Assembly (NCBI GenBank): GCA_016783145.1 | Contig: JADHXD010000038.1 | Coordinates: 1-37,156 of the forward strand | Direction: 5' to 3' | From: Anaerolineae bacterium | GTDB taxonomy: Bacteria; Chloroflexota; Anaerolineae; JAFGEY01 | DNA length: 37,156 nt | Part shown: piece by piece, positions 16,774 to 26,012 of the stretch | Position numbering within the stretch: the stretch's first letter is position 1 | How the letters are laid out: every line of letters begins with the position of its first letter | The notes under the pieces: generated by a model | What the model was told of the DNA's origin: nothing | The model's database searches: none | What the model saw: the letters and a program-made list of their open reading frames with translations, nothing else | Translations under genes and position numbers: made by a program

Positions 16774-18447
16774 ATGAACCGCCGTACGCTGTTCCTCCTG
16801 AGCGTCCTGGTGGTCCTGCTGGGATTGCTGGGCTATGTGCTGTACGCGGCAATCCGCCCTTCCGAGGATCGTTTGCCCGTACACGCCCGGCGGCAGATAC
16901 CGAACACGGATCTGAACCCCTATGGAGCCAACTTTTTCCTCGAACGAGAGGTAGAGGCGTGGAAGAGAGAAGAGACGGTGCGCATGGCCTACGAGGCTGG
17001 GATCGGGTGGGCCAAGCAGCAGTTCATTTGGGCCGAGATCGAGCCTCAGCCGGGCCAGTTTCGCTGGACCAAGTACGACGCGATCGTCGATCTCTGCGAG
17101 AGCTATGGTCTCCAGATCATAGCTCGCCTGGATGGTGCGCCAAACTGGTCGCGGCAAGACAACTCTGTGCCAGGGCGCCCACCAGACAACCTGGATGACT
17201 ATGGCGCGTTTGTGTATCGCTTTGTGGAGCACTACAGGGGGCGAATCGGGTACGTTCAGGTCTGGAACGAACCGAACCTGTTCATTGAGTGGGGCAACCG
17301 TCCCGTCGATCCGGCAGGGTACGTCGAACTGCTCAAGACCGCATACCAACAAGCCAAAGGGGCTGACCCAAATACACACGTCCTCAGCGCCCCCCTGGCC
17401 ATCACCCTCGGCGAGCCACATCCCGAGCCAGGCAAATGGCGGGCGATGAGCGACCTGCAATACCTGGAAGAGATGTACAAAGCGGGCGCCGCACCGTACT
17501 TTGACATCCTCTCAGCCAATGCCTTTGGGATGGATCTTCCGCCCGACGACCCGCCATCGCCCAGCAAACTCAACTTTGCGCGCGTGCGCCTGCAGCGCGA
17601 GATCATGGAACGCTATGGCGACGACGAGAAGGCTATCTGGTTCAACGAGTATGGCTGGAACGCCGCCCCCGAATCCTTCCCTGAGGAGACGTTGATCTGG
17701 AAACGCGTGACGGAGGAAGAACAAGCCTCCTTTACGCTGCAAGGGATCGAACAGGCTCGCCAGAACTGGCCGTGGGTTGGCGTGTTCAATATATGGTACT
17801 TTCGGCAGGTGGGGAACATCCACCCCGAGGATCCCGGTTACTACTTTCGTATGGTGGACGTGGACTGGATCCCGCGCCGCGTGTACTTTGCGGTCCAGGA
17901 CAGAGCGGCTCAACTGCGCGAGGCCGGCCCCGGGTATTACGAGGAGACTCACCCTGCAGTATACGCGGACCCTGGCCGATGGATCACCGAGATCGACCGG
18001 CAAAGCAGCGGCCAGGCCGTCCTGGCTTCGGAGACGCCCGGGTCTAACCTCACCTTCACCTTTCGCGGGGACGAGGTATCGCTGGAGGCATGGTTCGGAC
18101 CTGAGGGGGGCCAATTGCTGGCCACCTTGGATGGAGAGAAGATCGACGGCCTTGCCCTCGACGAGCGGGGTCGGTCCTATGTCGATCTGTATGCACCTGA
18201 ACAGACGAGAAAGTCCATCGTCCTCTACAGGGATGGCAACACACGTAGACGGACCCTGCGCCTGGCCGTGAGCGAATTCACCCACTCTGGATCCTCCGGT
18301 CACCGATGCATCATCGATGGCTTCCAGGTGCGCCAGAGTTCGGGGCAGCCGTTTCCGCTCCTCCTGGTGCTCGTGCTCTTGGCCGGGTGCATGATCATTG
18401 GGTGGTTGTTCGGACGCGCTAGATGGAGGCACAGACCCACAGCGTAG
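16774..18447 (+). CDS. Membrane-anchored glycoside hydrolase-like TIM barrel
   Basis: A 557-residue protein. An N-terminal transmembrane anchor (about 4-26) is followed by a (beta/alpha)8 barrel. The catalytic pair fits clan A glycosidases: acid/base Glu166 in VWNEPNLF on strand 4 and nucleophile Glu292 in WFNEYGWN on strand 7. WAEIEPQPGQFRWTKYD is typical of retaining beta-glycosidases such as GH39, GH5 or GH10 relatives. Residues about 390-515 look like a beta-sandwich, and a second transmembrane helix (about 526-547, LLLVLVLLAGCMIIGWLF) ends in a basic tail. The enzyme is probably displayed outside the membrane and held at both ends. The substrate and exact family are unknown. Confidence 0.8.
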   Translation: MNRRTLFLLSVLVVLLGLLGYVLYAAIRPSEDRLPVHARRQIPNTDLNPYGANFFLEREVEAWKREETVRMAYEAGIGWAKQQFIWAEIEPQPGQFRWTKYDAIVDLCESYGLQIIARLDGAPNWSRQDNSVPGRPPDNLDDYGAFVYRFVEHYRGRIGYVQVWNEPNLFIEWGNRPVDPAGYVELLKTAYQQAKGADPNTHVLSAPLAITLGEPHPEPGKWRAMSDLQYLEEMYKAGAAPYFDILSANAFGMDLPPDDPPSPSKLNFARVRLQREIMERYGDDEKAIWFNEYGWNAAPESFPEETLIWKRVTEEEQASFTLQGIEQARQNWPWVGVFNIWYFRQVGNIHPEDPGYYFRMVDVDWIPRRVYFAVQDRAAQLREAGPGYYEETHPAVYADPGRWITEIDRQSSGQAVLASETPGSNLTFTFRGDEVSLEAWFGPEGGQLLATLDGEKIDGLALDERGRSYVDLYAPEQTRKSIVLYRDGNTRRRTLRLAVSEFTHSGSSGHRCIIDGFQVRQSSGQPFPLLLVLVLLAGCMIIGWLFGRARWRHRPTA

Positions 18448-18455
18448 AGAGCCCA

Positions 18456-18498
18456 CACGGCATGCGGCCAAGCGCTCGGGCCGAGCTGGAATGCCGTG
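18456..18498 (+). terminator. Hairpin after the glycosidase gene
   Basis: CACGGCAT (18456-18463) pairs with ATGCCGTG (18491-18498), and CGGCC pairs with GGCCG inside it. It is a stable stem just after the stop at 18447, but no T-run follows, so it may be a processing or Rho-linked structure rather than a classic terminator. Confidence 0.4.
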
Positions 18499-18535
18499 GA
18501 TCCGAGAGACGCGTGCTCAACTCGAATTGGCCGTT

Positions 18536-18564
18536 TTGACACGCTGTGTAAAATGTGCTATCAT
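18536..18564 (+). promoter_or_regulatory. Strong promoter upstream of the long leader
   Basis: TTGACA (18536-18541), 17 bases, then TATCAT (18559-18564). The predicted transcript starts near 18571, almost 400 bases before the first gene. Confidence 0.75.
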
Positions 18565-18570
18565 TGTAGT

Positions 18571-18961
18571 CTAGCCAGAAGGGAGAGTCCTCCACTCCAT
18601 GTTAGGCAGGGCGCTTCTAGATCTCTGCCTCGCCCAACACCACGATGGATGTGCGCTCCCAGGCGTGCGGTGGAGAGGTTGCCTGTCCAGATCCTGGTTT
18701 GCCGCTGTCGGTCTGCAGCAGATTTGCCGCTAGACTGAAGGACTACCGCGCCCAATCCCCCGCCTTGATCGCGCTGGAGGAAGCGGATCGAGGCAAGTCG
18801 AAATCGAAAGAGATGGCGTCGCCTTGGATCAAGACAGAGGCGATCTTTTCCACAGTTCCGGAATCCAGATGTCTCAGGGGTCGATGCCCAGGTTGAATCG
18901 ATAGCGTTAGCTTGTGTGATATGACCAGCCTATACTCTAGATAGGAAGGATGGGACGAGAT
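18571..18961 (+). other. Untranslated leader of about 390 bases before the oligopeptide ATPases
   Basis: No convincing gene lies here: the 84-codon frame at 18645-18896 has no ribosome site and an arbitrary composition. Several local inverted repeats are seen, for example GGCAG/CTGCC near 18605-18629, GTCT/AGAC near 18711-18735 and GGCGTCGCC near 18815-18823. A second -10-like TATACT at 18931-18936 has only a weak -35. The region could be a regulatory leader or a small RNA gene followed by a proximal promoter. I do not recognise a riboswitch, 6S RNA, RNase P or tmRNA signature. Confidence 0.5.
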
Positions 18962-19990
18962 ATGAGCGAAAACGGCAAGGAACCCCTTATCGAGGTCCGA
19001 GACATCAAGGTATACTTTTACCTGGACGAGGGTACCGTCCGCGCTGTAGAGGGTGTTACCTTTGACATCGACCGAGGTAAGACGTTGGGCGTGGTTGGGG
19101 AAAGCGGCTGCGGAAAGAGCGTGACCTCACAGGCCATCATGCAGATCGTGCCCCCGCCAGGCAAGATCGTCGAGGGAGAGATCGTTTACCACCGCTACAA
19201 GGACGATGGATCGGTGGAAAGGATCGAGATCACCAAGCTCGATCCGCGAGGCCCAGAGATCCGCAGCATCAGGGGGAACGAGATCGCCAAGATCTTCCAG
19301 GAGCCGATGACGTCGCTCAGCCCCGTCCACACCATGGGCAACCAGATCATGGAGGCCATTATCCTGCACCAGCGGGTAAGCAAGGCCGAGGCGCGCGAAA
19401 AGGCGATCGAGATGCTTGACCACGTCGGCTTGCCGCAGCCGCAGCAGCGCATTGACTACTATGCCCACCAGCTCTCCGGAGGAATGCGTCAGCGCGCAAT
19501 GATCGCGATGGCCCTCTCCTGTAACCCCAGCCTGCTGATCGCAGATGAACCGACCACTGCCCTCGACGTCACGACCGAGGCCCAGATCCTGGAGCTGATG
19601 AAGGGCCTGCAGGAAGAGCTCGGCATGGCGATCATGTTCATCACCCACAACCTCGGCGTGATCGCCGAAATGGCGGACAACGTGGTCGTGATGTACCTGG
19701 GCAAAGAGGTCGAGCTCGCTTCCGTGGATGACACCTTTTACAATCCTTTCCATCCGTACACTCGCGACCTGCTCCGGTCCATCCCGCGCATCGGACGAAA
19801 GTCCAGCGAGCGACTGCATGTGATCGCCGGTTCGGTACCCGATCCCTACAACATTCCCAAGGGCTGTCCCTATCACCCGCGTTGTCCAGACTATATGCCT
19901 GGCCGATGCGACGCCGATCGGGAAATCCCATTCTACGAGGTCGGGCCCGAGCACTGGGCTCGCTGCTTGCTCTACGAACAGGAAAGGTGA
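18962..19990 (+). CDS. oppD: Oligopeptide/dipeptide ABC transporter ATPase, OppD/DppD type
   Basis: A 342-residue ABC ATPase. Walker A is GESGCGKS, the Q-loop reads FQEPMTSL, the signature is [12 protein letters not shown], Walker B is [12 protein letters not shown] and the H-loop is FITHNLG. The C-terminal oligopeptide/HPY extension has Cys in [16 protein letters not shown] and a last Cys in WARCL, the set that can hold a Fe-S cluster in DppD-like proteins. It would energise peptide uptake together with OppF. ATG 18962 is preferred, 12 bases after AGGAAGG; ATG 18950 directly abuts that site. The membrane permeases and binding protein are not in the window. Confidence 0.93.
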   Translation: MSENGKEPLIEVRDIKVYFYLDEGTVRAVEGVTFDIDRGKTLGVVGESGCGKSVTSQAIMQIVPPPGKIVEGEIVYHRYKDDGSVERIEITKLDPRGPEIRSIRGNEIAKIFQEPMTSLSPVHTMGNQIMEAIILHQRVSKAEAREKAIEMLDHVGLPQPQQRIDYYAHQLSGGMRQRAMIAMALSCNPSLLIADEPTTALDVTTEAQILELMKGLQEELGMAIMFITHNLGVIAEMADNVVVMYLGKEVELASVDDTFYNPFHPYTRDLLRSIPRIGRKSSERLHVIAGSVPDPYNIPKGCPYHPRCPDYMPGRCDADREIPFYEVGPEHWARCLLYEQER

Positions 19991-20001
19991 GGCAACCCAC
20001 T

Positions 20002-21054
20002 ATGGCTGAACAAACGGTTCCGCAGGACAATGTCTTGCTCGAGGTCAACAACCTCAAAAAGTACTTTCCCATCCGCAAGGGCTTTTTCAGAAGCCTGGCA
20101 GGATACGTCAAGGCTGTCGACGGCGTCAACTTTTTCATCCGCGAAGGCGAGACCATGGGGCTGGTAGGCGAGAGCGGCTGTGGCAAGACGACGACTGGCC
20201 GCGTCATCCTCCGCGCCTACGAGCCTACAGCGGGCGAGGTGTGGTTCAAGGACAGAACGCTGGGGCGTGTCAATATCCCCGATCTCGATAAACAGGAATT
20301 AAAGAGCATTCGCCGGAATATGCAGATGATCTTCCAGGACCCATACTCCTCTCTGAACCCGCGTATGACCCTCCTGCAGATCGTCGGCGAGCCGCTTCTG
20401 GTCAACGGCGTGGCCAGGGGCTCCGCGCTAAAGGACCGCGTCGCTGAACTCCTGCGCGTGGTAGGCCTGCGTCCCGAGTACATGATCCGCTACCCTCACG
20501 CCTTCAGCGGCGGACAGCGCCAGAGAATCGGCGTCGCGCGCGCCTTGGCCCTCAACCCACAGCTTATCGTCTGCGACGAGCCGGTCTCCGCGCTGGATGT
20601 ATCCGTTCAGGCACAGGTATTGAACCTGCTTCAGGACTTGCAGTCCGAGTTCGATCTCACCTACCTGTTCGTTGCGCACGACCTCAGCGTCGTCGAGCAC
20701 ATCAGCGACCGCGTGTCAGTGATGTATGTTGGCAAGCTGGCAGAGGTGGCGGAGACCGAAGAGCTGTTTGGCCTCCCGCTGCACCCTTACACCGAGGCCT
20801 TGATGTCTGCTGTGCCCAAGGCCGACCCGCGGTACAGGGCGGAGCGCATCATTCTCGAAGGCGACGTGGCCGATCCAGCGAACCCACCCAGTGGATGCTA
20901 CTTTCACCCGCGTTGCCGCTACGCAGTGGACGTCTGCAAGCAACAGGAACCCCAACTGCGGGAACTGCGAGACGACCACTATGTCAGCTGCCACCGCGCT
21001 GAGGAGCTGTCGCTGGTTGGCGTTACCGAGTCGGTCATCACCTATCACGGATAA
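20002..21054 (+). CDS. oppF: Oligopeptide/dipeptide ABC transporter ATPase, OppF/DppF type
   Basis: A 350-residue partner ATPase, 11 bases after oppD. It has Walker [11 protein letters not shown]-loop [13 protein letters not shown] (typical of OppF), signature [10 protein letters not shown], Walker [13 protein letters not shown] and H-loop LFVAHDLS. The C-terminal HPY extension has [14 protein letters not shown] and a later Cys in VSCHR. With OppD it would form the heterodimeric motor of a peptide importer; adjacent permeases are absent. ATG 20002 follows a weak GGTGAGG. The pair ends in a terminator at 21122-21158. Confidence 0.93.
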   Translation: MAEQTVPQDNVLLEVNNLKKYFPIRKGFFRSLAGYVKAVDGVNFFIREGETMGLVGESGCGKTTTGRVILRAYEPTAGEVWFKDRTLGRVNIPDLDKQELKSIRRNMQMIFQDPYSSLNPRMTLLQIVGEPLLVNGVARGSALKDRVAELLRVVGLRPEYMIRYPHAFSGGQRQRIGVARALALNPQLIVCDEPVSALDVSVQAQVLNLLQDLQSEFDLTYLFVAHDLSVVEHISDRVSVMYVGKLAEVAETEELFGLPLHPYTEALMSAVPKADPRYRAERIILEGDVADPANPPSGCYFHPRCRYAVDVCKQQEPQLRELRDDHYVSCHRAEELSLVGVTESVITYHG

Positions 21055-21121
21055 AGCGCAAGATCACTGTAGCCGCTTTCGCCAAGAGTGCCTGCTAGCC
21101 TATTCTCGTTCCCAGTCTCGA

Positions 21122-21158
21122 GAAAAAGGGAAACCCCTGCAAGGGGCGTTTCCCTTTT
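21122..21158 (+). terminator. Rho-independent terminator of the oppDF transcript
   Basis: A long hairpin: AAAAGGGAAA then CCCCT, loop GCA, AGGGG, a two-base bulge, TTTCCCTTTT. The final T-run (21155-21158) continues as TCGCTT. The symmetric A/T arms could also stop transcription from the other strand. Confidence 0.85.
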
Positions 21159-21249
21159 CGCTTCAGGGCCGCTCTCGTCTGGAGCCGGGCAGTAATCGGG
21201 CAGATCGCCAGATGTGCACGCACTGCACGTTGGTTGCCCTGGCATCACC

Positions 21250-21278
21250 TTGACAACCCGCGATCTTGGCCTTATAAT
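21250..21278 (+). promoter_or_regulatory. Perfect-consensus sigma70-type promoter
   Basis: TTGACA (21250-21255), exactly 17 bases, TATAAT (21273-21278): the consensus at both hexamers. It drives the small membrane protein at 21312 and the four-Cys-motif protein, and suggests strong constitutive expression. Confidence 0.9.
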
Positions 21279-21311
21279 CGAACTATCTACTCAGGGAAAG
21301 GAGTGACGCCA

Positions 21312-21779
21312 ATGGAAGAGTTCAGTCCCAAGCTCACCGTAACCGATTTGCTCGGCTACATGATTGCCTACTTGTGCTGGATCCTCGTTGCCGGAATTGG
21401 CATGGCATCGGTTTTGATAGCTCGCAATACGCTCAATCTGACCTGGGGGCTGCTCGGGGGTAACCGGTGGCTGCTGCGACCGATAGATCGCTTTGGCCTG
21501 GTATTCATGGGCTTGGCCTGGCTGGTCTACGTGATCTTTGTGGAGCAGCACTTTCGCTCAGCCATCTCTGTCGTGAGAGACAGGAGAATGAGGATAAGGC
21601 TGAATCACGAGACGAAAGTAAGAGAGGTCCCTCCATCCAACAAGGTGATGAGGGTGCTGTACCGGTGCGGCCTTCACATTCTCGCCCGGCGCGTGGTTCT
21701 CATGACCACCATCCCACTCTCGTTTCTCCTCTTGAGCTACCTGGTCGAGGAGCTGTCCCTTCTCATTGTGGGCGGTTAA
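21312..21779 (+). CDS. Small membrane protein of unknown function
   Basis: A 155-residue protein from ATG 21312 (AAGGAG upstream). It has hydrophobic helices at about 14-35 (YMIAYLCWILVAGIGMASVLI) and 57-73 (FGLVFMGLAWLVYVIFV), a basic cytoplasmic-like loop (RDRRMRIRLNHETKVREV) and a third helix at about 128-152 (VVLMTTIPLSFLLLSYLV). No enzymatic motif is visible. It comes first under a perfect promoter and ends nine bases before the Cys-rich gene, so the two probably act together. No function is proposed. Confidence 0.75.
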   Translation: MEEFSPKLTVTDLLGYMIAYLCWILVAGIGMASVLIARNTLNLTWGLLGGNRWLLRPIDRFGLVFMGLAWLVYVIFVEQHFRSAISVVRDRRMRIRLNHETKVREVPPSNKVMRVLYRCGLHILARRVVLMTTIPLSFLLLSYLVEELSLLIVGG

Positions 21780-21788
21780 GGTTCGATC

Positions 21789-22460
21789 TTGGACAAGCAT
21801 ACGGCGTACTTTAACATCCTGAATGCTTTGCCAGCGACCGGGTGCGTGGTCTGCCGCCTGGGACACAATGTGGAAGTCAACTATATCAAGGATGTCCTGT
21901 ATAGCAAAACAACGTCGGTGAGGACTCGCGCTGAGCTGCGCGAGGCACGCGGCTTTTGCATCACCCATGCCAGACAGCTCGACCAGATCGGGCATGCGCT
22001 GGGTCTTTCACTGATCTACCAGGACATCTTGATTACACTGCAGGACGTGTTGCAGCAGCATTGCCCGCAGCGGACCCCAAGCCGTCGAGCCAAGAGACAG
22101 CTTGCCAATGCCCTGGCTCCGCAGGCCGAGTGCCCGGCATGCGCCTACCGCGCCGGATTGGAGCAGGTCTATGTGGAGACGCTTCTCGACCACGTGGTAG
22201 AACAGGAGTTTGTGGCAGAGGTGCGCGCGGCCGATCCACTTTGTCTGAACCATTTCCGCCATGCCATCGAGGAGTCGCCTTCTCTGCGGCAGCTCCACGC
22301 CTTGTGCGACAGCCAGCTCGCGCACTGGGAGCGGTTGATCGCCGAGTTGGGCGAGTTCGTACGAAAAAACGACTACCGGTTCCACGATGAAGTGATCGGG
22401 CCTGAAGGGACTGCCTGGCTGTGTGCTATCGATGCCATTGCTGGCACGCGCACGTTCTGA
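21789..22460 (+). CDS. Cys-motif protein, DUF6062-like, unknown function
   Basis: A 223-residue protein starting at TTG 21789 (AAGG eight bases upstream). It has two similar halves, each with a CxxC followed by a Cys-x-x-His motif: CVVC (19-22) with FCITHAR (about 56-62), and CPAC (about 117-120) with LCLNHFR. This pattern suggests two metal (zinc or Fe-S) sites formed from a duplicated module. It resembles uncharacterised proteins I recall as DUF6062; the family name is from memory and should be checked. It is cytoplasmic by absence of a signal or membrane segment. It is paired with the small membrane protein and followed by a terminator. Confidence 0.72.
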   Translation: MDKHTAYFNILNALPATGCVVCRLGHNVEVNYIKDVLYSKTTSVRTRAELREARGFCITHARQLDQIGHALGLSLIYQDILITLQDVLQQHCPQRTPSRRAKRQLANALAPQAECPACAYRAGLEQVYVETLLDHVVEQEFVAEVRAADPLCLNHFRHAIEESPSLRQLHALCDSQLAHWERLIAELGEFVRKNDYRFHDEVIGPEGTAWLCAIDAIAGTRTF

Positions 22461-22503
22461 CTCCTGATACGGGACTCCACGGTCGTTTCTGGCTTGTGGG
22501 GTT

Positions 22504-22535
22504 GATGCCTGAGAGAGAGGCATCCCTTCTCTTTT
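22504..22535 (+). terminator. Terminator after the Cys-motif gene
   Basis: GATGCCT (22504-22510), loop GAGAGAG, AGGCATC (22518-22524), then CCTTCTCTTTT. It ends the two-gene transcript from 21250. The T-rich tail overlaps the next promoter. Confidence 0.75.
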
Positions 22536-22555
22536 CGCTTGCCTTGTGCTATACT
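22527..22555 (+). promoter_or_regulatory. Extended -10 promoter of argF
   Basis: TGCTATACT (extended -10, TATACT at 22550-22555) with a poor -35 TTCTCT at 17 bases. It overlaps the tail of the preceding terminator. The leader of about 45 bases shows no obvious ARG box. Confidence 0.6.
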
Positions 22556-22607
22556 GGAAATGGCCAACGCCTGGACCTGAATCTCTGGGAAACTGTTAGG
22601 AGCGCCA

Positions 22608-23528
22608 ATGAAGCATTTTCTCTGTCTCGCCGACCTGAGCAGCGACGAAATCTGGCACCTTTTGCGCACCGCGCGTGACCTCAAGGCGGAGCGACAGGCA
22701 GGTCGAAACGACCCGCTGCTCGCAGGAAAGGCCCTGGGGATGATCTTTGAAAAGCCGAGCTTGCGCACACGGGTCTCGTTCGAGATGGCCATGGTCCAAC
22801 TCGGAGGCCACGCCGTCTACCTCTCGCCCAACGAGATCGGCTTGGGCAGGAGGGAAAGTGTTGCCGATGTGGCGCGTGTCCTGTCCAGATATGTGGATGC
22901 CATCGAGGCACGAGTCTATGCACACCGCGCGGTCGAACAGCTAGCCCAGTACGCGACCGTCCCGGTGATCAACGGCCTATCCGACTTTGTCCACCCGTGC
23001 CAGGCGTTGGGTGACATACTAACCGTGTGGGAACACAGAGGGTCGGTCAAGGGGCAGCGGATCGCCTTTGTCGGCGACGGCAACAACGTCGCGAACTCGC
23101 TTCTATTTATCGGCGGGAAACTGGGCATCGATGTGCGCGTGGTCACGCCCAAGGGCTATGAACCGCACCCTGCAGTGGTCCGACTGGCGCAAGAGGCGGC
23201 CCGACAAAGCGGTGCGGCGATCGTGCTCACCCACCATCCCGCCGAAGGGGTCCAAGGTGCAGACATCGTATATACCGACGTGTGGGCAAGTATGGGACAA
23301 GAAGCAGAAGCCGAGGAACGCAAGGCACACTTTGCAGCGTACCAGGTGAACGCTGCGCTCATGGCCCACGCTCAGCCAGACGCCTTGTTTATGCACTGCC
23401 TGCCAGCACACCGAGGCGAAGAAGTGACCGGCGAAGTGGCTGATTCCCCCCAGTCGGTGATCTTTGATCAAGCGGAGAATCGTCTTCACGCTCAGAAGGC
23501 CATATTGGCGATCTTGATGTCTGATTGA
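22608..23528 (+). CDS. argF: Ornithine carbamoyltransferase
   Basis: A 306-residue anabolic-size carbamoyltransferase making citrulline from ornithine and carbamoyl phosphate in arginine synthesis. The carbamoyl-phosphate loop reads [12 protein letters not shown] (the usual STRTR has Leu for Thr, a variant I recall from thermophile-type enzymes), with HPCQALGD (about 127-134) and the ornithine-site motif [12 protein letters not shown] (about 263-274). It has its own promoter at 22527-22555 and is followed 30 bases later by the TPR gene. No other arg genes are present. Confidence 0.93.
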   Translation: MKHFLCLADLSSDEIWHLLRTARDLKAERQAGRNDPLLAGKALGMIFEKPSLRTRVSFEMAMVQLGGHAVYLSPNEIGLGRRESVADVARVLSRYVDAIEARVYAHRAVEQLAQYATVPVINGLSDFVHPCQALGDILTVWEHRGSVKGQRIAFVGDGNNVANSLLFIGGKLGIDVRVVTPKGYEPHPAVVRLAQEAARQSGAAIVLTHHPAEGVQGADIVYTDVWASMGQEAEAEERKAHFAAYQVNAALMAHAQPDALFMHCLPAHRGEEVTGEVADSPQSVIFDQAENRLHAQKAILAILMSD

Positions 23529-23558
23529 ACGGAACAGGCGAACAGGGGGAGGTACACA

Positions 23559-25968
23559 GTGCCAGGCAACCGTCGGGCTTATGAATCGGCGATGAAGCGC
23601 GCAGCGAACATGGCGTGGGGGAAAAAGTGGTCTCGGGCAATCAGTGAATATGAAAAAGCGCTGGCCGAGTTTCCCCAAGATGTGGCGGCTCTCACCGGTC
23701 TCGGGCTGGCCTATGTCGAAACCCGGCAACTGGATCAAGCACTCAACACGTACAAACAAGCTGCAAACCAATCTCCTGACAACCCAGAGGTGATCCAGCG
23801 AGTGGGCCAGATTCTGGAGCGTCTGGCACGATGGCCCGATGCTGCCCGTGCCTATGTGCTCACCGCAGATGCCTACCTGCGCCTGCGGGACGTGTCTCAG
23901 GCCACAGAGATGTGGCAGAAAGCAACCATTCTGGACCCAGAGAGCCTCGACGCACACCGCAATCTGATCAAGGTGTACAAGAATCAGGGCGAGGTCCGGA
24001 GAGCTGCGCGGCACCATCTGATCGCGGCGCGCGTGCTCGAACGAAGAAAGGACCGTGCTGTGGCGATGGAGCACTGCACCCTGGCCCTCGAGCTAGACCC
24101 CCACAACCGCGAAGCCCAGGACATTCTCCAGGCTTTGCAGCGCGGCCGCCCCCTGCCAGACGGGCCAACCGGACGCTTGCAGCCTGACGCGGAGGGGAAG
24201 CGCACGCTGGATAGCTTTGTCGTCTTTGAGGATATCGAGACAGACAGTGTACCTCTGTTGGACGATCAAGGGCGCAGATCCCCGGCGGATATGCTGCGCA
24301 GACACTCGCTGACCCGTATGGCTGAAGCCATGTTCTCCGACAACGTCGATCCGAAAGAGATGGAGGCAAACAGGCTCTTGGGCCATGCTGCCGATCTGCA
24401 GACCCGGGGATTGGTGGACCGAGCCATCGAGACGTATGAGAGCGCGCGCGAGATGGGGGTGAACACATCCGCCCTGCACTTTAACCTGGGGTTGTTGTAC
24501 CAGGAGAAACGTGGGTTTCAGCGCGCGCTTGACCATCTCTCTCGCACTTCGTCGGATCCTGACTACACCCTGGGCGCGCACTATGCGATCGGCGAATGTT
24601 ACCAAGCCGTGGGCGAGCCAGCCCGAGCCCTGCAACACTACTTTCAGGTGCTCAAGGCCTTTGACGCGCAGACCACGGCCCCGAGCTACACGGGCGAGTT
24701 GGACTCCACCTATGCTCAATTGCACCAGCAGTACATCAAGCAAGCCGATGTGGAAGAGATGCAGCGTTGCATCCAGTCGATCAGCTCCTTCCTGAGTGCC
24801 AGGGGATGGGGACAGCGACTGATGCTGGCCCGCCAACAACTGGACAGCCTGACCGGGAGCACGCCCTTCATCACCTTGGCCGAGACGCTCACCGAGCCAA
24901 ACGCTGAAGCCGTGGTGGCCGCGCTGGGTCGGATCCTATCGTACATTGAGCAAGACATGCCGCTTACTGCACTGGAAGAGAGCTTTTGGGCTATCCAGCA
25001 AGCTCCGTACTACCTGCCTCTGCACCTGGCCATCGCCAGGATCCTGATCAGGGAACAACGGCTCGACGAGGCCGCGCAGAAATACATCGCCGTTGCGCAG
25101 ACGTACAGGACACGAGGAGATCTGCGACGCGCGATAGCGCTATTCCACAGGGCGCTCGAGATCGTTCCTATGGATGTAGAGGTACGAGAACGCCTGATCC
25201 AGATCCTGACCGACGCCAATATGATCGACCAGGCAGTAGAGCAGTACATCGCGCTGGCCAATTCCTACTACCAACTGGACTCTGGCGAAAACGGGTTTTT
25301 GAGGCCGTTTTGCGCTCCTTCGCCTCTACAGGACCCCAAGGGGTTGATTTCGACAGTCAGCGATTTCAACATCTTGTGGTGGGTCAAAAAACGCCAGAGT
25401 CCAGTACCAACTCGCACAGGTCGATCTGGCCATCGAAAAGTATGACGAAGCACTGAGGTATGCGGCGATAAGCAGCTCCTCACGCCACTGGGAAGGGAAC
25501 ATCCTCCATCGCCTTGGCGACATCTATACTCAGCGCGTGGATTGGCGACAGGCGATCAAGGCCTATCAACGCATCAAGCGCGCAGACCCAGAGGATGAGC
25601 GGGCTCGCAGTTATCTTTTCGATCTCTATGCCAAGACCGGGCAGCGCAACGAAGCCCTGCAAGAGCTGGATGAGCTGGTTGAACTCCACAAAGCCAGAAG
25701 GCAGCCACGCCAGGCACTATCCGCACTTGAAGGCGCTGCCAGCGCCAGGCCTCAAGACCTGGCGCTCCGCGTCCGTCTGGCCCGGATGTACCTGGATATG
25801 CGGATGAAAGAGGAGGCCATTGCTGAGCTGGATGCCGTGGGCGAATTGCAGCTCAAGGCAAACAAGACGCAGGACGCCATCCATACGATCCAGGCGATCA
25901 TTCGCCTCGGTCCAGAGAATAGTGAGGGATACCAACAGCTCCTGGCCCAACTCAAGGCTCAGCACTAG
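23559..25968 (+). pseudogene. TPR-repeat protein disrupted by a MITE-like insertion
   Basis: A large tetratricopeptide protein. The start at 23559 (GTG, GGGGAGG upstream) opens a chain of 34-residue helix-pair repeats (for example EYEKALAEFPQDVAALTGLGLAYVE, AFDKA-type turns and AIETYESAREMGVNTSALHF). It is followed by linker sequence and further repeats. At about residue 570 a 136-bp insertion (element plus target duplication) shifts the frame and adds about 59 foreign residues before a stop at 25443-25445. The downstream frame resumes at 25413 and runs to 25968 with six or more further helices. Removing the element restores a single frame of 757 codons (SYYQLAQVDLAIEKYDEAL). TPR proteins scaffold protein complexes; its position before cdaA hints at membrane or c-di-AMP linked work, but this is inference. 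The truncated protein may still fold and act. Confidence 0.88.
25277..25404. mobile_element. MITE-like element with 11-13-bp inverted ends and 8-bp target duplication
   Basis: Left end GGACTCTGGCG (25277-25287) and right end CGCCAGAGTCC (25392-25402, extending two more bases to 25404) are inverted repeats; counting the two shared bases the ends are CTGGACTCTGGCG on both sides. The direct repeat TACCAACT flanks the element at 25269-25276 and 25405-25412. The interior (about 100 bp) has no coding capacity and is AT-richer at both ends. No transposase lies in the window, so it would be mobilised in trans. The insertion is in the TPR gene, and removing 136 bp restores its frame. Confidence 0.88.
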
Positions 25969-26012
25969 GCTGCCTTGTGGTTTCGGGGCCGGGCTGTCGA
26001 GAGAGAAATGGA

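Noticed and set aside
18740..18760. T-box-like motif (GGACTACCGCG) in the leader
   Set aside because: It differs from the T-box consensus in the central three bases and is not followed by a terminator or an amino-acid gene.
18645..18896. 84-codon open frame in the oligopeptide leader
   Set aside because: It lacks a ribosome site, its composition is arbitrary and no motif is visible; the interval is better viewed as a leader or RNA.
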